Counted from the first letter of the stretch, positions 35,626-44,469 are shown. The stretch: DNA of 64,000 nucleotides from Geothermobacter ehrlichii (GCF_008124615.1 NZ_VNIB01000002.1:104524-168523), one strand, 5' to 3'. Numbers and translations are program-made. Notes: generated by a model from the letters alone, not told the origin.

Positions 35626-36669
35626 ATGAGTGACGCGACACGAAAACCGGGCCAACTCGAAGAGGAGCTGCGCGGGCTGAAGAACATTCTCAGTGTCGCC
35701 CAGGTGGTGGTATCCTCTCTCGAACTGGACGAGGTGCTCGACAACATCCTCGGCAGCGCCATGGCGATCATGGAGATGCCGGCGGGCAGCATCGCCCTGT
35801 ACGACGAGCGGACCGGCCGACTTGAACTGCGCGTCGCCCACGGCCTCAGCGATGCCTTCACCGCCCGGCGGCGCTGGAGGGTGACGCCGGGCGGACTGAC
35901 TGCGACCATCCTCGACAAGGGCGACCTCTTTGTCGTCGAGGACACCGAAAAGGCCGTTTTCTTTCGCAATCCCCTCGCGCTGGCAGAAGGGATACGGTCG
36001 CTGATTGCGGTGCCCCTCAAGATTCAGGAGAAGCTGATCGGCATTCTCTACGTCGACGATTTCGTTCCCCGCCGGTTCGATGCCACCAGCCTGAAGATGC
36101 TGTCGATCCTCGGTTCATTCGCTTCCATGAGCATCGACAATGCCAGGCTGCACGCTCGCACGCTGGAGCTGGCCTGTACCGACGGACTGACCGGGGTCTA
36201 CAACCATCGCCATTTCAAGAAACTGTTCGCCGACGAACTGGGACGCGCCCGGCGCTATGGCAAAGAGCTGGGCCTGATCATGTTCGATATCGACGATTTC
36301 AAGGCCTTCAACGACCGCTACGGACATCCCGTGGGCGACAGGGTGCTGGCGGCGGTGGCCGAGATCCTGCGGGAAACCCTGCGCGACTGCGACCAGCTCT
36401 TTCGCTACGGCGGCGAGGAGTTCATCGCCCTGCTGCCGGAAACCGACCTGCAGTCGGCCCTGGCAGCGGCCGAGCGCTGCCGCCGGTGCATCGAGCGCGA
36501 ATCGGCCGATTGCCTGGCCGGCATCACCGACCGGGGAGTGACGATAAGCGTCGGGGTTGCCGTCTTCCCGCGCGACGGCGAAACCTTCGACGGCCTCTTG
36601 AAGGCGGTGGACGATCTGATGTACGTTGCCAAGCGCGAGGGGAAGAACAAGGTCTATCACATGCCCTGA
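35626..36669 (+). CDS. GAF-GGDEF diguanylate cyclase
   Basis: The 347-residue protein has a GAF domain (about residues 20-170, SLELDEVLDNILGSAMAIM...GIRSLIAVPLKI) and a GGDEF domain with DGLTGVYNHRHF, MFDIDDFKAFNDRYGH and the catalytic loop YGGEEF near residue 262. It should make cyclic di-GMP in response to a ligand of the GAF domain. There is no signal peptide. It starts 30 bases upstream of the NtrC-family gene, so both are likely co-transcribed. Confidence 0.93.
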   Translation: MSDATRKPGQLEEELRGLKNILSVAQVVVSSLELDEVLDNILGSAMAIMEMPAGSIALYDERTGRLELRVAHGLSDAFTARRRWRVTPGGLTATILDKGDLFVVEDTEKAVFFRNPLALAEGIRSLIAVPLKIQEKLIGILYVDDFVPRRFDATSLKMLSILGSFASMSIDNARLHARTLELACTDGLTGVYNHRHFKKLFADELGRARRYGKELGLIMFDIDDFKAFNDRYGHPVGDRVLAAVAEILRETLRDCDQLFRYGGEEFIALLPETDLQSALAAAERCRRCIERESADCLAGITDRGVTISVGVAVFPRDGETFDGLLKAVDDLMYVAKREGKNKVYHMP

Positions 36670-36699
36670 GGGGCGAATCGAAGAAAGCGCGGATATCCG

Positions 36700-38136
36700 A
36701 TGGCAGGAGAAAAGATCCTCATCGTCGATGATGAAGAGGGGATGCGGCGGCTGTTGAGCCGCATTCTGGTCAAGGAAGGCTACGAAACCTTCGCCGCGGC
36801 CAACGGCCAGGAGGCGCTGCAGGCGGTGGCGCTGGAGGAGTACGATCTGGTCATCACCGACCTGAAGATGCCGGGGATGGACGGCCTGACACTGCTCAAC
36901 GAGCTGAAGGACTACGATCCGCGGCTGCCCATTATCGTCATCACCGCCTACGGCACGGTGGAGAACGCCGTGCAGGCCCTGCGTTCCGGCGCCTTCGACT
37001 ATATCACCAAGCCCTTCGAGGCGGACGAGATCCGTCTGACGGTGGCCAAGGCCTTCGAGCGGGAACGGCTGATCGCCGAGAACCGCTACCTGCACCAGGA
37101 ACTGGAGGGGCGCTACAGCTTTTCCGGCATCGTCGGCAGTTCGAAGGCGATGCAGCAGGTCTTCGATGTCGCCGGCTCGGTGGCCAATTCCAACGCCAAC
37201 GTCCTGATTACCGGCGAATCGGGCACCGGCAAGGAGCTGATTGCCCGTTCCATCCACTTCAACTCGCCGCGCAAGGAAAAACCGTTCATCGTGCTCAACT
37301 GCGCCGCCTTGTCGGAGAGCGTGCTGGAGAGCGAGCTGTTTGGCCATGAGCGGGGGGCCTTCACCGGCGCCCTGCACCAGAAGAAGGGACGGTTCGAGCT
37401 CGCCGATCAGGGGACGCTGTTCATCGACGAGGTCGGCGAGATGAGCCTGGCGGCCCAGGTCAAGTTGCTGCGAGTGATTCAGGAGCACGAGTTCGAGCGG
37501 GTCGGCGGCAACCGCACCATCAAGGTCGACGTGCGCATCGTCGCCGCCACCAACAAGAACCTTGAGGAGGAGGTCAAGGCCGGGCGTTTTCGCGAGGATC
37601 TCTTTTACCGGCTGAACGTGGTCAACATCGAGCTGCCGCCGCTTCGCGAACGGCGCGAGGACATCGAGCCGCTGGCCGCTCATTTTCTCGAAAAGTACAC
37701 CCGGGAGACGGGCAAGAAGATCGAGCAGATCTCTCCCAAGGCGCTGGCCTGTCTGGTCGCCCACGACTGGCCCGGCAATGTGCGCGAACTGGAAAATGTC
37801 ATCGAGCGGGCGGTGGTGCTGGCCAAGGGGGAGGTGCTGACGCCGCGCGACTTTCCCCAGGGCATCCAGAGCCGGGACCAGATCTGCCTGTCGCTGCCCG
37901 AATCGGGCGGCAGCCTGACCGAGATTCTGGAGGACCTCGAGCGACAGCTCATCATCCAGACGCTGAACCGGGAAGGGCGTTCCCAGACCCGGGCCGCCGA
38001 AGTGCTCGGCATCAAGCGCACCACCCTGCGCTACAAGCTGGAGAAGTACAACCTGCTCGGCAAGGGCCTCGATGACGACACCGGTGAGGACGATGCCGGC
38101 GAATCCGATGAATCCGATGACGGTGAGTCCCGCTGA
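36700..38136 (+). CDS. NtrC-family sigma-54-dependent response regulator
   Basis: The 478-residue activator has a receiver domain (phospho-Asp54 in VITDLKMPGMDG), an AAA+ domain with Walker A GESGTGKE (about 172-179) and the sigma-54 contact loop GAFTGA (about 218), and a C-terminal Fis-type helix-turn-helix (RSQTRAAEVLGIKRTTLRYKL). The tail is strongly acidic (DDDTGEDDAGESDESDD). No histidine kinase lies beside it, so its phosphodonor is unknown. The sigma-54 promoter directly downstream is its obvious candidate target. Confidence 0.95.
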   Translation: MAGEKILIVDDEEGMRRLLSRILVKEGYETFAAANGQEALQAVALEEYDLVITDLKMPGMDGLTLLNELKDYDPRLPIIVITAYGTVENAVQALRSGAFDYITKPFEADEIRLTVAKAFERERLIAENRYLHQELEGRYSFSGIVGSSKAMQQVFDVAGSVANSNANVLITGESGTGKELIARSIHFNSPRKEKPFIVLNCAALSESVLESELFGHERGAFTGALHQKKGRFELADQGTLFIDEVGEMSLAAQVKLLRVIQEHEFERVGGNRTIKVDVRIVAATNKNLEEEVKAGRFREDLFYRLNVVNIELPPLRERREDIEPLAAHFLEKYTRETGKKIEQISPKALACLVAHDWPGNVRELENVIERAVVLAKGEVLTPRDFPQGIQSRDQICLSLPESGGSLTEILEDLERQLIIQTLNREGRSQTRAAEVLGIKRTTLRYKLEKYNLLGKGLDDDTGEDDAGESDESDDGESR

Positions 38137-38166
38137 TTTTCGTCTGTCAGACTTCCTTTCTGCCGC

Positions 38167-38182
38167 TGGTATGCCCCTTGCT
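38167..38182 (+). promoter_or_regulatory. Sigma-54 (RpoN) promoter of the GeoRSP-type operon
   Basis: TGGTATGCCCCTTGCT matches TGGCACGNNNNTTGCW at 10 of 12 defined positions, with GG and GC exactly 10 bases apart. It begins 31 bases after the NtrC-family stop, with the predicted start site near 38193, about 40 bases before the first gene. Confidence 0.72.
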
Positions 38183-38234
38183 TGATTCTCTTGTCATTCT
38201 GGTGAACCGATACCTGCCGCCGGACGGATGAATC

Positions 38235-38705
38235 ATGTCCCGAACCACGCTGTTGCTCCTTTTCGTTCTGCTGCCGGTCAGCGCTTTCGGCTGTTTCGGC
38301 CCCAAGCTCTATATCGCCACCGGCGATTCGTACCGCCAGCAGGCCTTCTATGCCCTGGTTTCCATCTACATCAAGGAGAAGACGGGCACCGATTCGGTTC
38401 TGGTCGCGCGCGGGGAGGCGGATCCGGGCGCTCTGATCGCCGCCAGCCGGGCCGATCTGGAAATCGTCGACGGAAACGAGCCGGCCGCCGGTCGCATTCT
38501 CTTTCGCAAGGCCGGCCTGCCCTTTCTGCTGAGCGGTTCCCGCCCGCTGGAGGATCTGCAGTTCAGCCTGATCCCCCGGGCGCTCGATCGCCTCTGTCGG
38601 CAACTGACGGTGGCGCAGTTCGACCGGCTGGTCGCCCGAATCGCGCAGGGGGAGGCGCCCATGGCGGTGGCGCGTGAATTCCTCCGGCAACAGGACTGGC
38701 TCTGA
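38235..38705 (+). CDS. Small lipoprotein, first gene of the GeoRSP-type operon
   Basis: The 156-residue product has a signal peptide and lipobox (PVSAFGC, Cys at 20). The mature part (KLYIATGDSYRQQAFYALVSIYIKEK) looks like the first strand and helix of a periplasmic binding-protein lobe, but it is far too short for a complete two-lobe receptor. It is the first gene after the sigma-54 promoter, and its stop overlaps the next start by one base (TGATG). Function unknown; a ligand-sensing or assembly role in the envelope is a guess. Confidence 0.65.
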   Translation: MSRTTLLLLFVLLPVSAFGCFGPKLYIATGDSYRQQAFYALVSIYIKEKTGTDSVLVARGEADPGALIAASRADLEIVDGNEPAAGRILFRKAGLPFLLSGSRPLEDLQFSLIPRALDRLCRQLTVAQFDRLVARIAQGEAPMAVAREFLRQQDWL

Positions 38706-39496
38706 TGCGGATGCTGATACTCTTTCTTTTCGGATTTGTTCTGGTTCTGGCCGGCTGCGCTCCTGAAGCGCCCCGTTTCTATCGACCCGAACCGCTGCCG
38801 CGTCTGGCCGGTGTAATTGGCGGACAGCTGCATCTGTCGGGGGAAGTGGTGGTTGCCGACGATGTGCGGATTGCTCCTGGCGCCGAACTGGTCATTGAGC
38901 CGGGAACCACCCTCTGGATCATGCCCGCCGGCTCGACCAAGATCGAACCCGATTTTCTTTCGCCGCGCACCGAGATCCTGGTCCAGGGGCGGCTGCGCAT
39001 CGCCGGCAGCGAGGAAGAGCCGGTCCGCTTCGCCACCCTGCGGCCGCAGCTCGATGTCGCGCCGGGCGACCCGCTCTGGGCCGGGATCATTGTCGTCGAT
39101 GGCGGCCGGGCCGAGCTGAGCCATGTCCGGCTTCAGGCGGCCGATTACGGTCTATGGCTGCTGGAGGGCGAGGGCAGGCTGCGGGCGGTGGAATTCGCCG
39201 ATTGCCGCTACGGCATTGCCGTGCAGGCCGAAGGGCATCTCGAGCTTGCCGACAGCCTGTTGCGCGGCGGCGAGATCGGTCTTTTCTGCCCCGGGCCGGG
39301 GGCGGTGCAGTTGCGCCAGGTCCGGTTCGATGGCCAGGACGAGGAGGGAATCCATATCGGCTCATCCTGCCGGATCGCCGGCGAGGATGTCGCCGTCGAG
39401 AGGGCCCGGGTCGGTGTTGCCGCCGCCGAGCGGCCTGCGTTCATCAGATTTGGGGACAACGGTCGCGACTTTCTCCGCTTGCGGAGGCGGCCGTGA
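38705..39496 (+). CDS. Right-handed beta-helix lipoprotein
   Basis: The 263-residue product has a clear lipobox (FVLVLAGC). The mature protein has regular short repeats (LHLSGEVVVADDVRIAPGAE, LVIEPGTTLWIMPAG, EILVQGRLRIAGSEEEPVRF, LSHVRLQAADYGLWL) typical of a parallel beta-helix as in NosD/pectate-lyase-like proteins. It may present a carbohydrate- or protein-binding surface at the outer membrane or in the periplasm. It overlaps its paralogue-like neighbour by 4 bases (GTGA at 39493). Confidence 0.72.
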   Translation: MRMLILFLFGFVLVLAGCAPEAPRFYRPEPLPRLAGVIGGQLHLSGEVVVADDVRIAPGAELVIEPGTTLWIMPAGSTKIEPDFLSPRTEILVQGRLRIAGSEEEPVRFATLRPQLDVAPGDPLWAGIIVVDGGRAELSHVRLQAADYGLWLLEGEGRLRAVEFADCRYGIAVQAEGHLELADSLLRGGEIGLFCPGPGAVQLRQVRFDGQDEEGIHIGSSCRIAGEDVAVERARVGVAAAERPAFIRFGDNGRDFLRLRRRP

Positions 39497-40602
39497 AATG
39501 GCTCCCGGCTCTGCTCTTTCTTTTGCTTTTTGTCCCGTCGGTCCGGGCCGAGACCGTCTACCGCGGTGAACAGACCCTCTGGCAGGATACCGTCTGGCAG
39601 GGTGAGGTGCTGATCGACGGAATCCTGACGGTCGCCCCCGAGGTGAGGCTGGAAATCCGCCCGGGAACCACCGTTCGCTTCACCTTTTACGATTCCAACG
39701 GCGACGGCATCGGCGAGCACGAAATGTTCGTGCAGGGCAGGATTGTCGCCCTGGGCAGCGCCGAACGCCCCATTCGCTTTACCGCGGCCGGAGACAACCT
39801 CTTTCCCGGCGCCTGGGGGGCGGTCAACATGATGGGCAGCGACGCGGAGAATCTTTTTCGGCACTGTGTGGTCGAGTACGGCGCCATGGGTTTCCATTCC
39901 CATTTCGGCCGGGCGCGGATCGATCACTCCCTGTTCCGCCGCAACCTGCGGGGGCTGATGTTTCAGGACTCGACCGTCAATCTTCTCGATTGCCGCATCG
40001 AGGACAATTTCAACGGCCTGCAGTTTCGCGATTCGACGGTCGTTCTCCGCTCGTGCGTCGTGACCGGCGGCAACTGGGCGGTGCGCTGCGTCTACAGCAC
40101 CCTGGAGATGGTCGGCTGCCGGATCGAAAACAACCGGGTCAACGGTGTCAACCTGCGCGATTCGACCCTGACCGCCCGCGGCAACCTGATCCGCGGCAAC
40201 CGCAGCGGCATCTATGTCCAGGGCGGAGAGGCGGAACTGACCGGCAACCTTGTCAGCGACAACCTCGAGCATGGCACCCTTTTTGAAAATGCGATCGTGA
40301 TGGTCAAGAAGAACCGGATCATCCGCAATGGCCGGGCCGGTGTGCGCTGGATCGACGCGCGCGGCGAACTGTCCGGCAACGATCTGTCCGGCAATCTCGA
40401 ATATGCCTTCGTCAACGACGGCCGGCAGGATGCCCGGCTGGGGAGCAACTGGTGGGGGACGGCGGATCCGGCGCGGATTGCGGAGCTGATCCGCGACCGC
40501 CGGGAGCGCGACGATGTCGGGGCCGTCATCTTCGCGCCGCCGTTGACGGCTCCGCCCGCAATCGAAGCCGCAACAGGCCGGCATTCAACCGTGAGCGAGT
40601 AA
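39493..40602 (+). CDS. Exported NosD-like right-handed beta-helix protein
   Basis: The 369-residue product starts at GTG 39493, overlapping the previous stop; the longer open frame to 39154 is antisense-like and rejected. A cleavable signal peptide (LLFLLLFVPSVRA) precedes many about-22-residue coils (INHSL-type: ARIDHSLFRRNLRGLMFQDS, RIENNRVNGVNLRDSTL, LIRGNRSGIYVQGGEAEL, NDLSGNLEYAFVNDG) characteristic of NosD/CASH parallel beta-helices. The late motif LGSNWWGTADPARI is common in such proteins. NosD-like proteins take part in metal-site maturation in other systems; here the role is unknown. Confidence 0.8.
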   Translation: MKWLPALLFLLLFVPSVRAETVYRGEQTLWQDTVWQGEVLIDGILTVAPEVRLEIRPGTTVRFTFYDSNGDGIGEHEMFVQGRIVALGSAERPIRFTAAGDNLFPGAWGAVNMMGSDAENLFRHCVVEYGAMGFHSHFGRARIDHSLFRRNLRGLMFQDSTVNLLDCRIEDNFNGLQFRDSTVVLRSCVVTGGNWAVRCVYSTLEMVGCRIENNRVNGVNLRDSTLTARGNLIRGNRSGIYVQGGEAELTGNLVSDNLEHGTLFENAIVMVKKNRIIRNGRAGVRWIDARGELSGNDLSGNLEYAFVNDGRQDARLGSNWWGTADPARIAELIRDRRERDDVGAVIFAPPLTAPPAIEAATGRHSTVSE

Positions 40603-40615
40603 AAGGACTGCCCGC

Positions 40616-41518
40616 ATGCGTTGTCGTCATTTTCTTCTGTTCCTCTCCGTTCTGCTCGTCTCCATTGCCGGCTGCCGGCAGAGTGCGGTCGACGGGCCGG
40701 TCTACAAGATCGGCTACATGAACTGCAACAGCGAGACGGAAACCCGCCAGCGCTTCACGCCGCTGACCCGCTACCTCGAGCAGAAGCTCGGGGTGCGGTT
40801 CGAACTGGTGCCGGTCGACACCCAGGATTTCGAGGAGCGCTTCGTCAGGGAGAAGTTCGCCTTCACCCACACCAATTCCCTGATCTACCTGGTGCTGCAC
40901 GAGGATCACGGCGTGAAGCTGATGGCGACGGAAAAACGGGGGCAGTTCGGGCCGCGTACGGCCGGGACCATCATCGCCCGCCGGGGCAGCGGCGTCCGCA
41001 CCCTGGCCGACCTGAAGGGCAAACGCATGCTCTTCGGGCCCCAGCTGGCACCGTCCGGCTACCTGGCCCAGTACGACCTGATGCTGCAGGCTGGCCTCGA
41101 CCCCGAGGAGGATCTCGCCCTCTACGGCATTCCGCACGGCTCCTACAAGCACGAAAAGGTCATTTATGGCGTCTATTTCGGTGCCTGGGACGTTGCCGCC
41201 GCGCCCGCGCTCGACCTCGAGCTGATGATCCGCGACGGCCGCATCAGCGCCGACGATTTCAACGTCATCGCCCAGAGCGAGATCTTTCCCTACTGCACCT
41301 TCGGTGCGTCCCCCGATGTCGATCCCGGCCTGGCCGAGCGTTTTCGTCAGGCGCTGCTCGAGCTGACGCCTCAGACCACCGTATCGATCGACGGCGAGGA
41401 GGTGAAGGTGCTCAAGGCTGCCTGGATCGACGGTTACGACGCCCTCGCCGACAGCGATTACGACATCCTGCGGCAGATGGCCCGTCGGGCCAACATGCCG
41501 CCCTACCAGAAATTCTGA
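40616..41518 (+). CDS. PhnD-like periplasmic binding lipoprotein
   Basis: The 300-residue product has a lipobox (VSIAGC) and the phosphate/phosphonate-binding PhnD fold: KIGYMNCNSETETRQRFTPL, YLEQKLGVRFELVPVDTQD, FTHTNSLIYLVLHE, ADLKGKRMLFGPQLAPSGYL. These receptors bind small oxyanions or organophosphonates. No permease or ATPase of a phosphonate transporter is nearby, so it may serve as a sensor or feed the YedE transporter two genes downstream. An oxyanion such as selenite, selenate or a sulfur oxyanion would fit that context, as inference only. Confidence 0.82.
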   Translation: MRCRHFLLFLSVLLVSIAGCRQSAVDGPVYKIGYMNCNSETETRQRFTPLTRYLEQKLGVRFELVPVDTQDFEERFVREKFAFTHTNSLIYLVLHEDHGVKLMATEKRGQFGPRTAGTIIARRGSGVRTLADLKGKRMLFGPQLAPSGYLAQYDLMLQAGLDPEEDLALYGIPHGSYKHEKVIYGVYFGAWDVAAAPALDLELMIRDGRISADDFNVIAQSEIFPYCTFGASPDVDPGLAERFRQALLELTPQTTVSIDGEEVKVLKAAWIDGYDALADSDYDILRQMARRANMPPYQKF

Positions 41519-41525
41519 GCCGGGC

Positions 41526-42065
41526 ATGAAACTCAGCGACCGTTTTGACCTGTTTCACCTGCTGATGCTGGCCCTCGCCCTGGGCGGCGCGCTGGTGCTC
41601 GGATTTTCCGGCAGCGGATCTTCCGCTGTTGTCACCGGAACGAGCCGGCAGCTCGAGCAGGACCTGGCCTACCGGGCGCGCATCGCCTTTCTGCGCGACG
41701 TCTATGCCCCGGTCGAAGAGCTGATGACCCAGGGGCGCGACCAGCAGGCGCTGCTGAAACTCGCCGAGATCGCCCGCCGTTATCCCGGCGAGGGCTACGG
41801 CCTGCTTCTGCGCGGGCGCATTCTGCACCGTCTCGGCGCTGTCGAGCAGGCGGCCGCCGCCTATGCCGAGGCGGTCAGGAAGAATCCCGACTTCGTCGAT
41901 GCTCAGGCGCCGCTGTCGGCGCGGCAGGAGATCGCAGCCCTGCTCGAAACCGAACTGCAGCCGGTCAGGCAGCGGGCGGTCGGGCAGGGGAAGAGCCCGT
42001 CGGCGCGTCGGGCGCTGAGCGATCTGCGCTATCTCCAGAGCCGACTTGCCGGAGGCTGCGAATAG
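41526..42065 (+). CDS. Membrane-anchored TPR protein
   Basis: The 179-residue product has one N-terminal membrane helix (LFHLLMLALALGGALVLGF) and then helical repeats of the TPR type (DQQALLKLAEIARRYPGEGY, LLLRGRILHRLGAVEQAAAAYAEAVRKNPDF) in the periplasm. Scaffold proteins of this kind gather partners at the inner membrane. It starts 7 bases after the PhnD-like gene and ends 3 bases before yedE, clearly within the operon. Confidence 0.7.
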   Translation: MKLSDRFDLFHLLMLALALGGALVLGFSGSGSSAVVTGTSRQLEQDLAYRARIAFLRDVYAPVEELMTQGRDQQALLKLAEIARRYPGEGYGLLLRGRILHRLGAVEQAAAAYAEAVRKNPDFVDAQAPLSARQEIAALLETELQPVRQRAVGQGKSPSARRALSDLRYLQSRLAGGCE

Positions 42066-42068
42066 GCC

Positions 42069-43133
42069 ATGCCCGTGTTCGATCGACAGTTCTGGCTGAT
42101 TCTGCTGGCCAGCGTCCTGCTGGGGCTCTGCGGCGTCGCCCTGGCGGTGCTGGGCAATCCGCAGAACTCGGGCATCTGCATCTCCTGTTTTCTCGAGAAC
42201 AGCGCCGGCGCTCTCGGCCTGCACGGAAACGAGCGCATGCAGTACCTGCGTCCGGAACTGATCGGTTTTGTGCTCGGCGCCCTGGCCAGTGCCCTGGCCG
42301 GGCGCGAATTCCGCTCTCGCGGGGGCAGCGCTCCCATGCTGCGGCTTCTTTCGGGCGTCTTCCTGATGGTCGGCTGCGCCGTTTTCATCGGCTGCCCGAT
42401 CAAGCTCTTTCTGCGCCTGACCGCCGGTGACCTGACCGCCCTGAGCGGTCTGGCCGGACTGCTGGCCGGGGTCTGGACCGGACTGAAGGGGCTGGCCGCC
42501 GGCGTAGGCTTCGCCCGTGCCGAAAAACAGGGCGGGGCGGCGGGAGTGTGGATTCCGCTGTTCTTTTTGCTGGGGCTGGCGGCCCTCTTTGTCCGCCCCG
42601 CCTTTCTGCACTTTTCGACCCGCGGCAGCGGCGCCGAACATGCACCGCTGCTCATTTCCCTCGGCGCCGGACTGCTGCTCGGGGTGCTGGCCCAGCGCAG
42701 CCGGTTCTGTGTCACCGGCAGCCTGCGCGACACCTTTCTCATGGGACGCAGAAATCCGCTGCTCTGGGGACTGGTCGTCTTTGTGCTGACCGCGACGGCG
42801 GCCAATCTGGCCACCGGCAACTTTCATCCCGGTCTCTATGGTCAGCCGGGGGCGCATCTCGAGTTTTTCTGGAGCCTGCTCGGCATGTACCTGGTCGGCT
42901 GGCTGTCGGTGCTGATCGGCGGCTGTCCCTTCCGCCAGCTGATCAAGGCCGGCGAGGGGGATGCCGACGCCGGGCTGGTGGTGATCGGCATGCTGCTCGG
43001 CAGTGCCGTGGTCCAGGCCTGGGGGCTGGCCGCCACCGCCGCCGGCGTGCCCCTCTACGGCAAGGTGGCCGTGCTGGCGGGGCTGGCTTTCGTTTCCTTC
43101 AATACGCTTTCGGGCCGGCGGGCCGAAGCCTGA
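42069..43133 (+). CDS. yedE: YedE-family putative selenium/sulfur transporter
   Basis: The 354-residue inner membrane protein has about ten hydrophobic helices and the YeeE/YedE cysteine motifs: NPQNSGICISCFLENSAGALGLH near residue 30-50, FIGCPIKLF, QRSRFCVTGSLRDTFLMG and VLIGGCPFRQLIKAGEGD. The NPxNxGxCxxCFxxxxxGALGLH form is that of the subgroup linked by genome co-occurrence to selenium metabolism, while relatives such as YeeE carry thiosulfate. Transport of a selenium or sulfur species into the cytoplasm is inferred. The cysteine desulfurase-like gene downstream fits the same theme. Confidence 0.85.
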   Translation: MPVFDRQFWLILLASVLLGLCGVALAVLGNPQNSGICISCFLENSAGALGLHGNERMQYLRPELIGFVLGALASALAGREFRSRGGSAPMLRLLSGVFLMVGCAVFIGCPIKLFLRLTAGDLTALSGLAGLLAGVWTGLKGLAAGVGFARAEKQGGAAGVWIPLFFLLGLAALFVRPAFLHFSTRGSGAEHAPLLISLGAGLLLGVLAQRSRFCVTGSLRDTFLMGRRNPLLWGLVVFVLTATAANLATGNFHPGLYGQPGAHLEFFWSLLGMYLVGWLSVLIGGCPFRQLIKAGEGDADAGLVVIGMLLGSAVVQAWGLAATAAGVPLYGKVAVLAGLAFVSFNTLSGRRAEA

Positions 43134-43146
43134 CCGGCGGGATGGG

Positions 43147-43470
43147 ATGCAAAGCATGAAACGTCCGATACGCAGAGAAGATATCGTCTGGCGTCATGAA
43201 GCCAGGCGCGAACAGGAACTGCTCGCCGCCATGGAACGCGGCGAGGATATTTCGGATCGCGGTACGGTGATCCTGGTCGTCGACGGAACCATGCACCAGC
43301 TCAACCTGCTGGGCGGCGAGATCTGGCGGCGCTGTGACGGCGAACGCAGCGTCGAGGCGATCGTCGACGAGCTGGCGGCCGAATACAATGTCGGACGCGA
43401 CGAGCTGGCGGCCGATGTCGAGGCCTTTCTGGCCGATCTCAACCAAAGGGGCTGGATTCATTATGAATGA
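43147..43470 (+). CDS. PqqD-like peptide chaperone (GeoRSP type)
   Basis: The product is 107 residues from ATG 43147; ATG 43156 (MKRPIRRED) is an equally possible start. The core (TVILVVDGTMHQLNLLGGEIWRRCDGERSVEAIVDELAAEY, then DVEAFLADLNQRGWI) is the PqqD winged-helix RiPP recognition fold, which delivers a precursor peptide to its radical SAM enzyme. It overlaps the downstream radical SAM gene by 8 bases, implying tight co-production. The order PqqD, rSAM/SPASM, SPASM matches the GeoRSP cassette. Confidence 0.85.
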   Translation: MQSMKRPIRREDIVWRHEARREQELLAAMERGEDISDRGTVILVVDGTMHQLNLLGGEIWRRCDGERSVEAIVDELAAEYNVGRDELAADVEAFLADLNQRGWIHYE

Positions 43471-44467
43471 TGCCAACCGGGGCCTGCTGAGCGCTCCTCT
43501 GACCTTCAACTGGACCCTGTCGTATCGCTGCAACTTCAGCTGCAGCCACTGCTACAGCCGGGAAGAGCAGGCTGAAGAGCTGCCGACCGGGGATCTGCTT
43601 GCCATCGTCGACATCCTGGCCGACAAAAAGGTGCCGTTCATCAATTTCGGCGGCGGCGAGCCGTTGATCCGCGACGACCTGTTCACCGTCGCCGTTCATG
43701 CCGCGGAAAAGGGGCTCAATGTCTCGATGAACTCCAACGGCTGGCTGGTCGACCGGCAGGCGGCCGAGCGGCTGAAGGCGAGCGGCTTCAAAAGCGTCGG
43801 CATCAGCATCGACAGCGCCGAGGCCGCCCTGCACGATGATTTCCGCTGCATGCCCGGCTCCTGGCTGCGGGCGGTGGCCGCCCTCGACAATCTGCGCGCC
43901 GCCGGACTGCGCACCACCATGAGTTCGGTCATCTCGCGCATCAATTACCGGAACTTTCGCGACCTGCTGCAGCTGGCGCGCGAGCACGGCGTTCACACCG
44001 TTTACCTGCACAATTTCAAGTGCAGCGGCCGGGGATTCAAGAACCGTGAAGAACTCGACCTGACGCCCGAAGAGTGGAAGGCCTTCTACCTGGAGGCGCT
44101 CGCGGTCAAGAACGAAACCGACGATCTGGTCATCTCCTTTGACGATCCGGTGATCGCCTCGCTGCCCGGCTATGACGCCGATCCCCTGGTCAAGGGGAGT
44201 AGCTGCGGCAAGCTGTCGCTGCATTTGCGGCCGAACGGCGACATCACCCCCTGCGGTTTCATCCCGCTGGTGGTGGGGAACATCCTGAAACAGGACTTCG
44301 ACGACATCTGGTACAACTCCCCCGTTCTGCAAAAGATGCGCAACAAGCAGGCCAAGGGCAAATGCGCCGGCTGTTCGGCCTACGAGGACTGCCTCGGCGG
44401 CTGCACCGCCCGCGCCTTTGCCGTGACCGGCGATTTTTCGCAGCCTGACCCCCACTGCTGGAAGTAG
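43463..44467 (+). CDS. Radical SAM/SPASM protein (GeoRSP type)
   Basis: The 334-residue product from ATG 43463 has the radical SAM cluster motif SYRCNFSCSHCYSR (Cys-x3-Cys-x2-Cys) and SAM-binding GGGEPL. A C-terminal SPASM domain has cysteines in GSSCGKLSLHLRPNGDITPCGF, KCAGCSAYEDCLGGCTARAF and PHCWK, which hold one or two auxiliary [4Fe-4S] clusters. SPASM enzymes usually install thioether or C-C crosslinks in ribosomal peptides or modify an enzyme partner. It overlaps the PqqD gene and is followed after 2 bases by a SPASM-only protein. The substrate is not identifiable here. Confidence 0.92.
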   Translation: MNDANRGLLSAPLTFNWTLSYRCNFSCSHCYSREEQAEELPTGDLLAIVDILADKKVPFINFGGGEPLIRDDLFTVAVHAAEKGLNVSMNSNGWLVDRQAAERLKASGFKSVGISIDSAEAALHDDFRCMPGSWLRAVAALDNLRAAGLRTTMSSVISRINYRNFRDLLQLAREHGVHTVYLHNFKCSGRGFKNREELDLTPEEWKAFYLEALAVKNETDDLVISFDDPVIASLPGYDADPLVKGSSCGKLSLHLRPNGDITPCGFIPLVVGNILKQDFDDIWYNSPVLQKMRNKQAKGKCAGCSAYEDCLGGCTARAFAVTGDFSQPDPHCWK

Positions 44468-44469
44468 TC

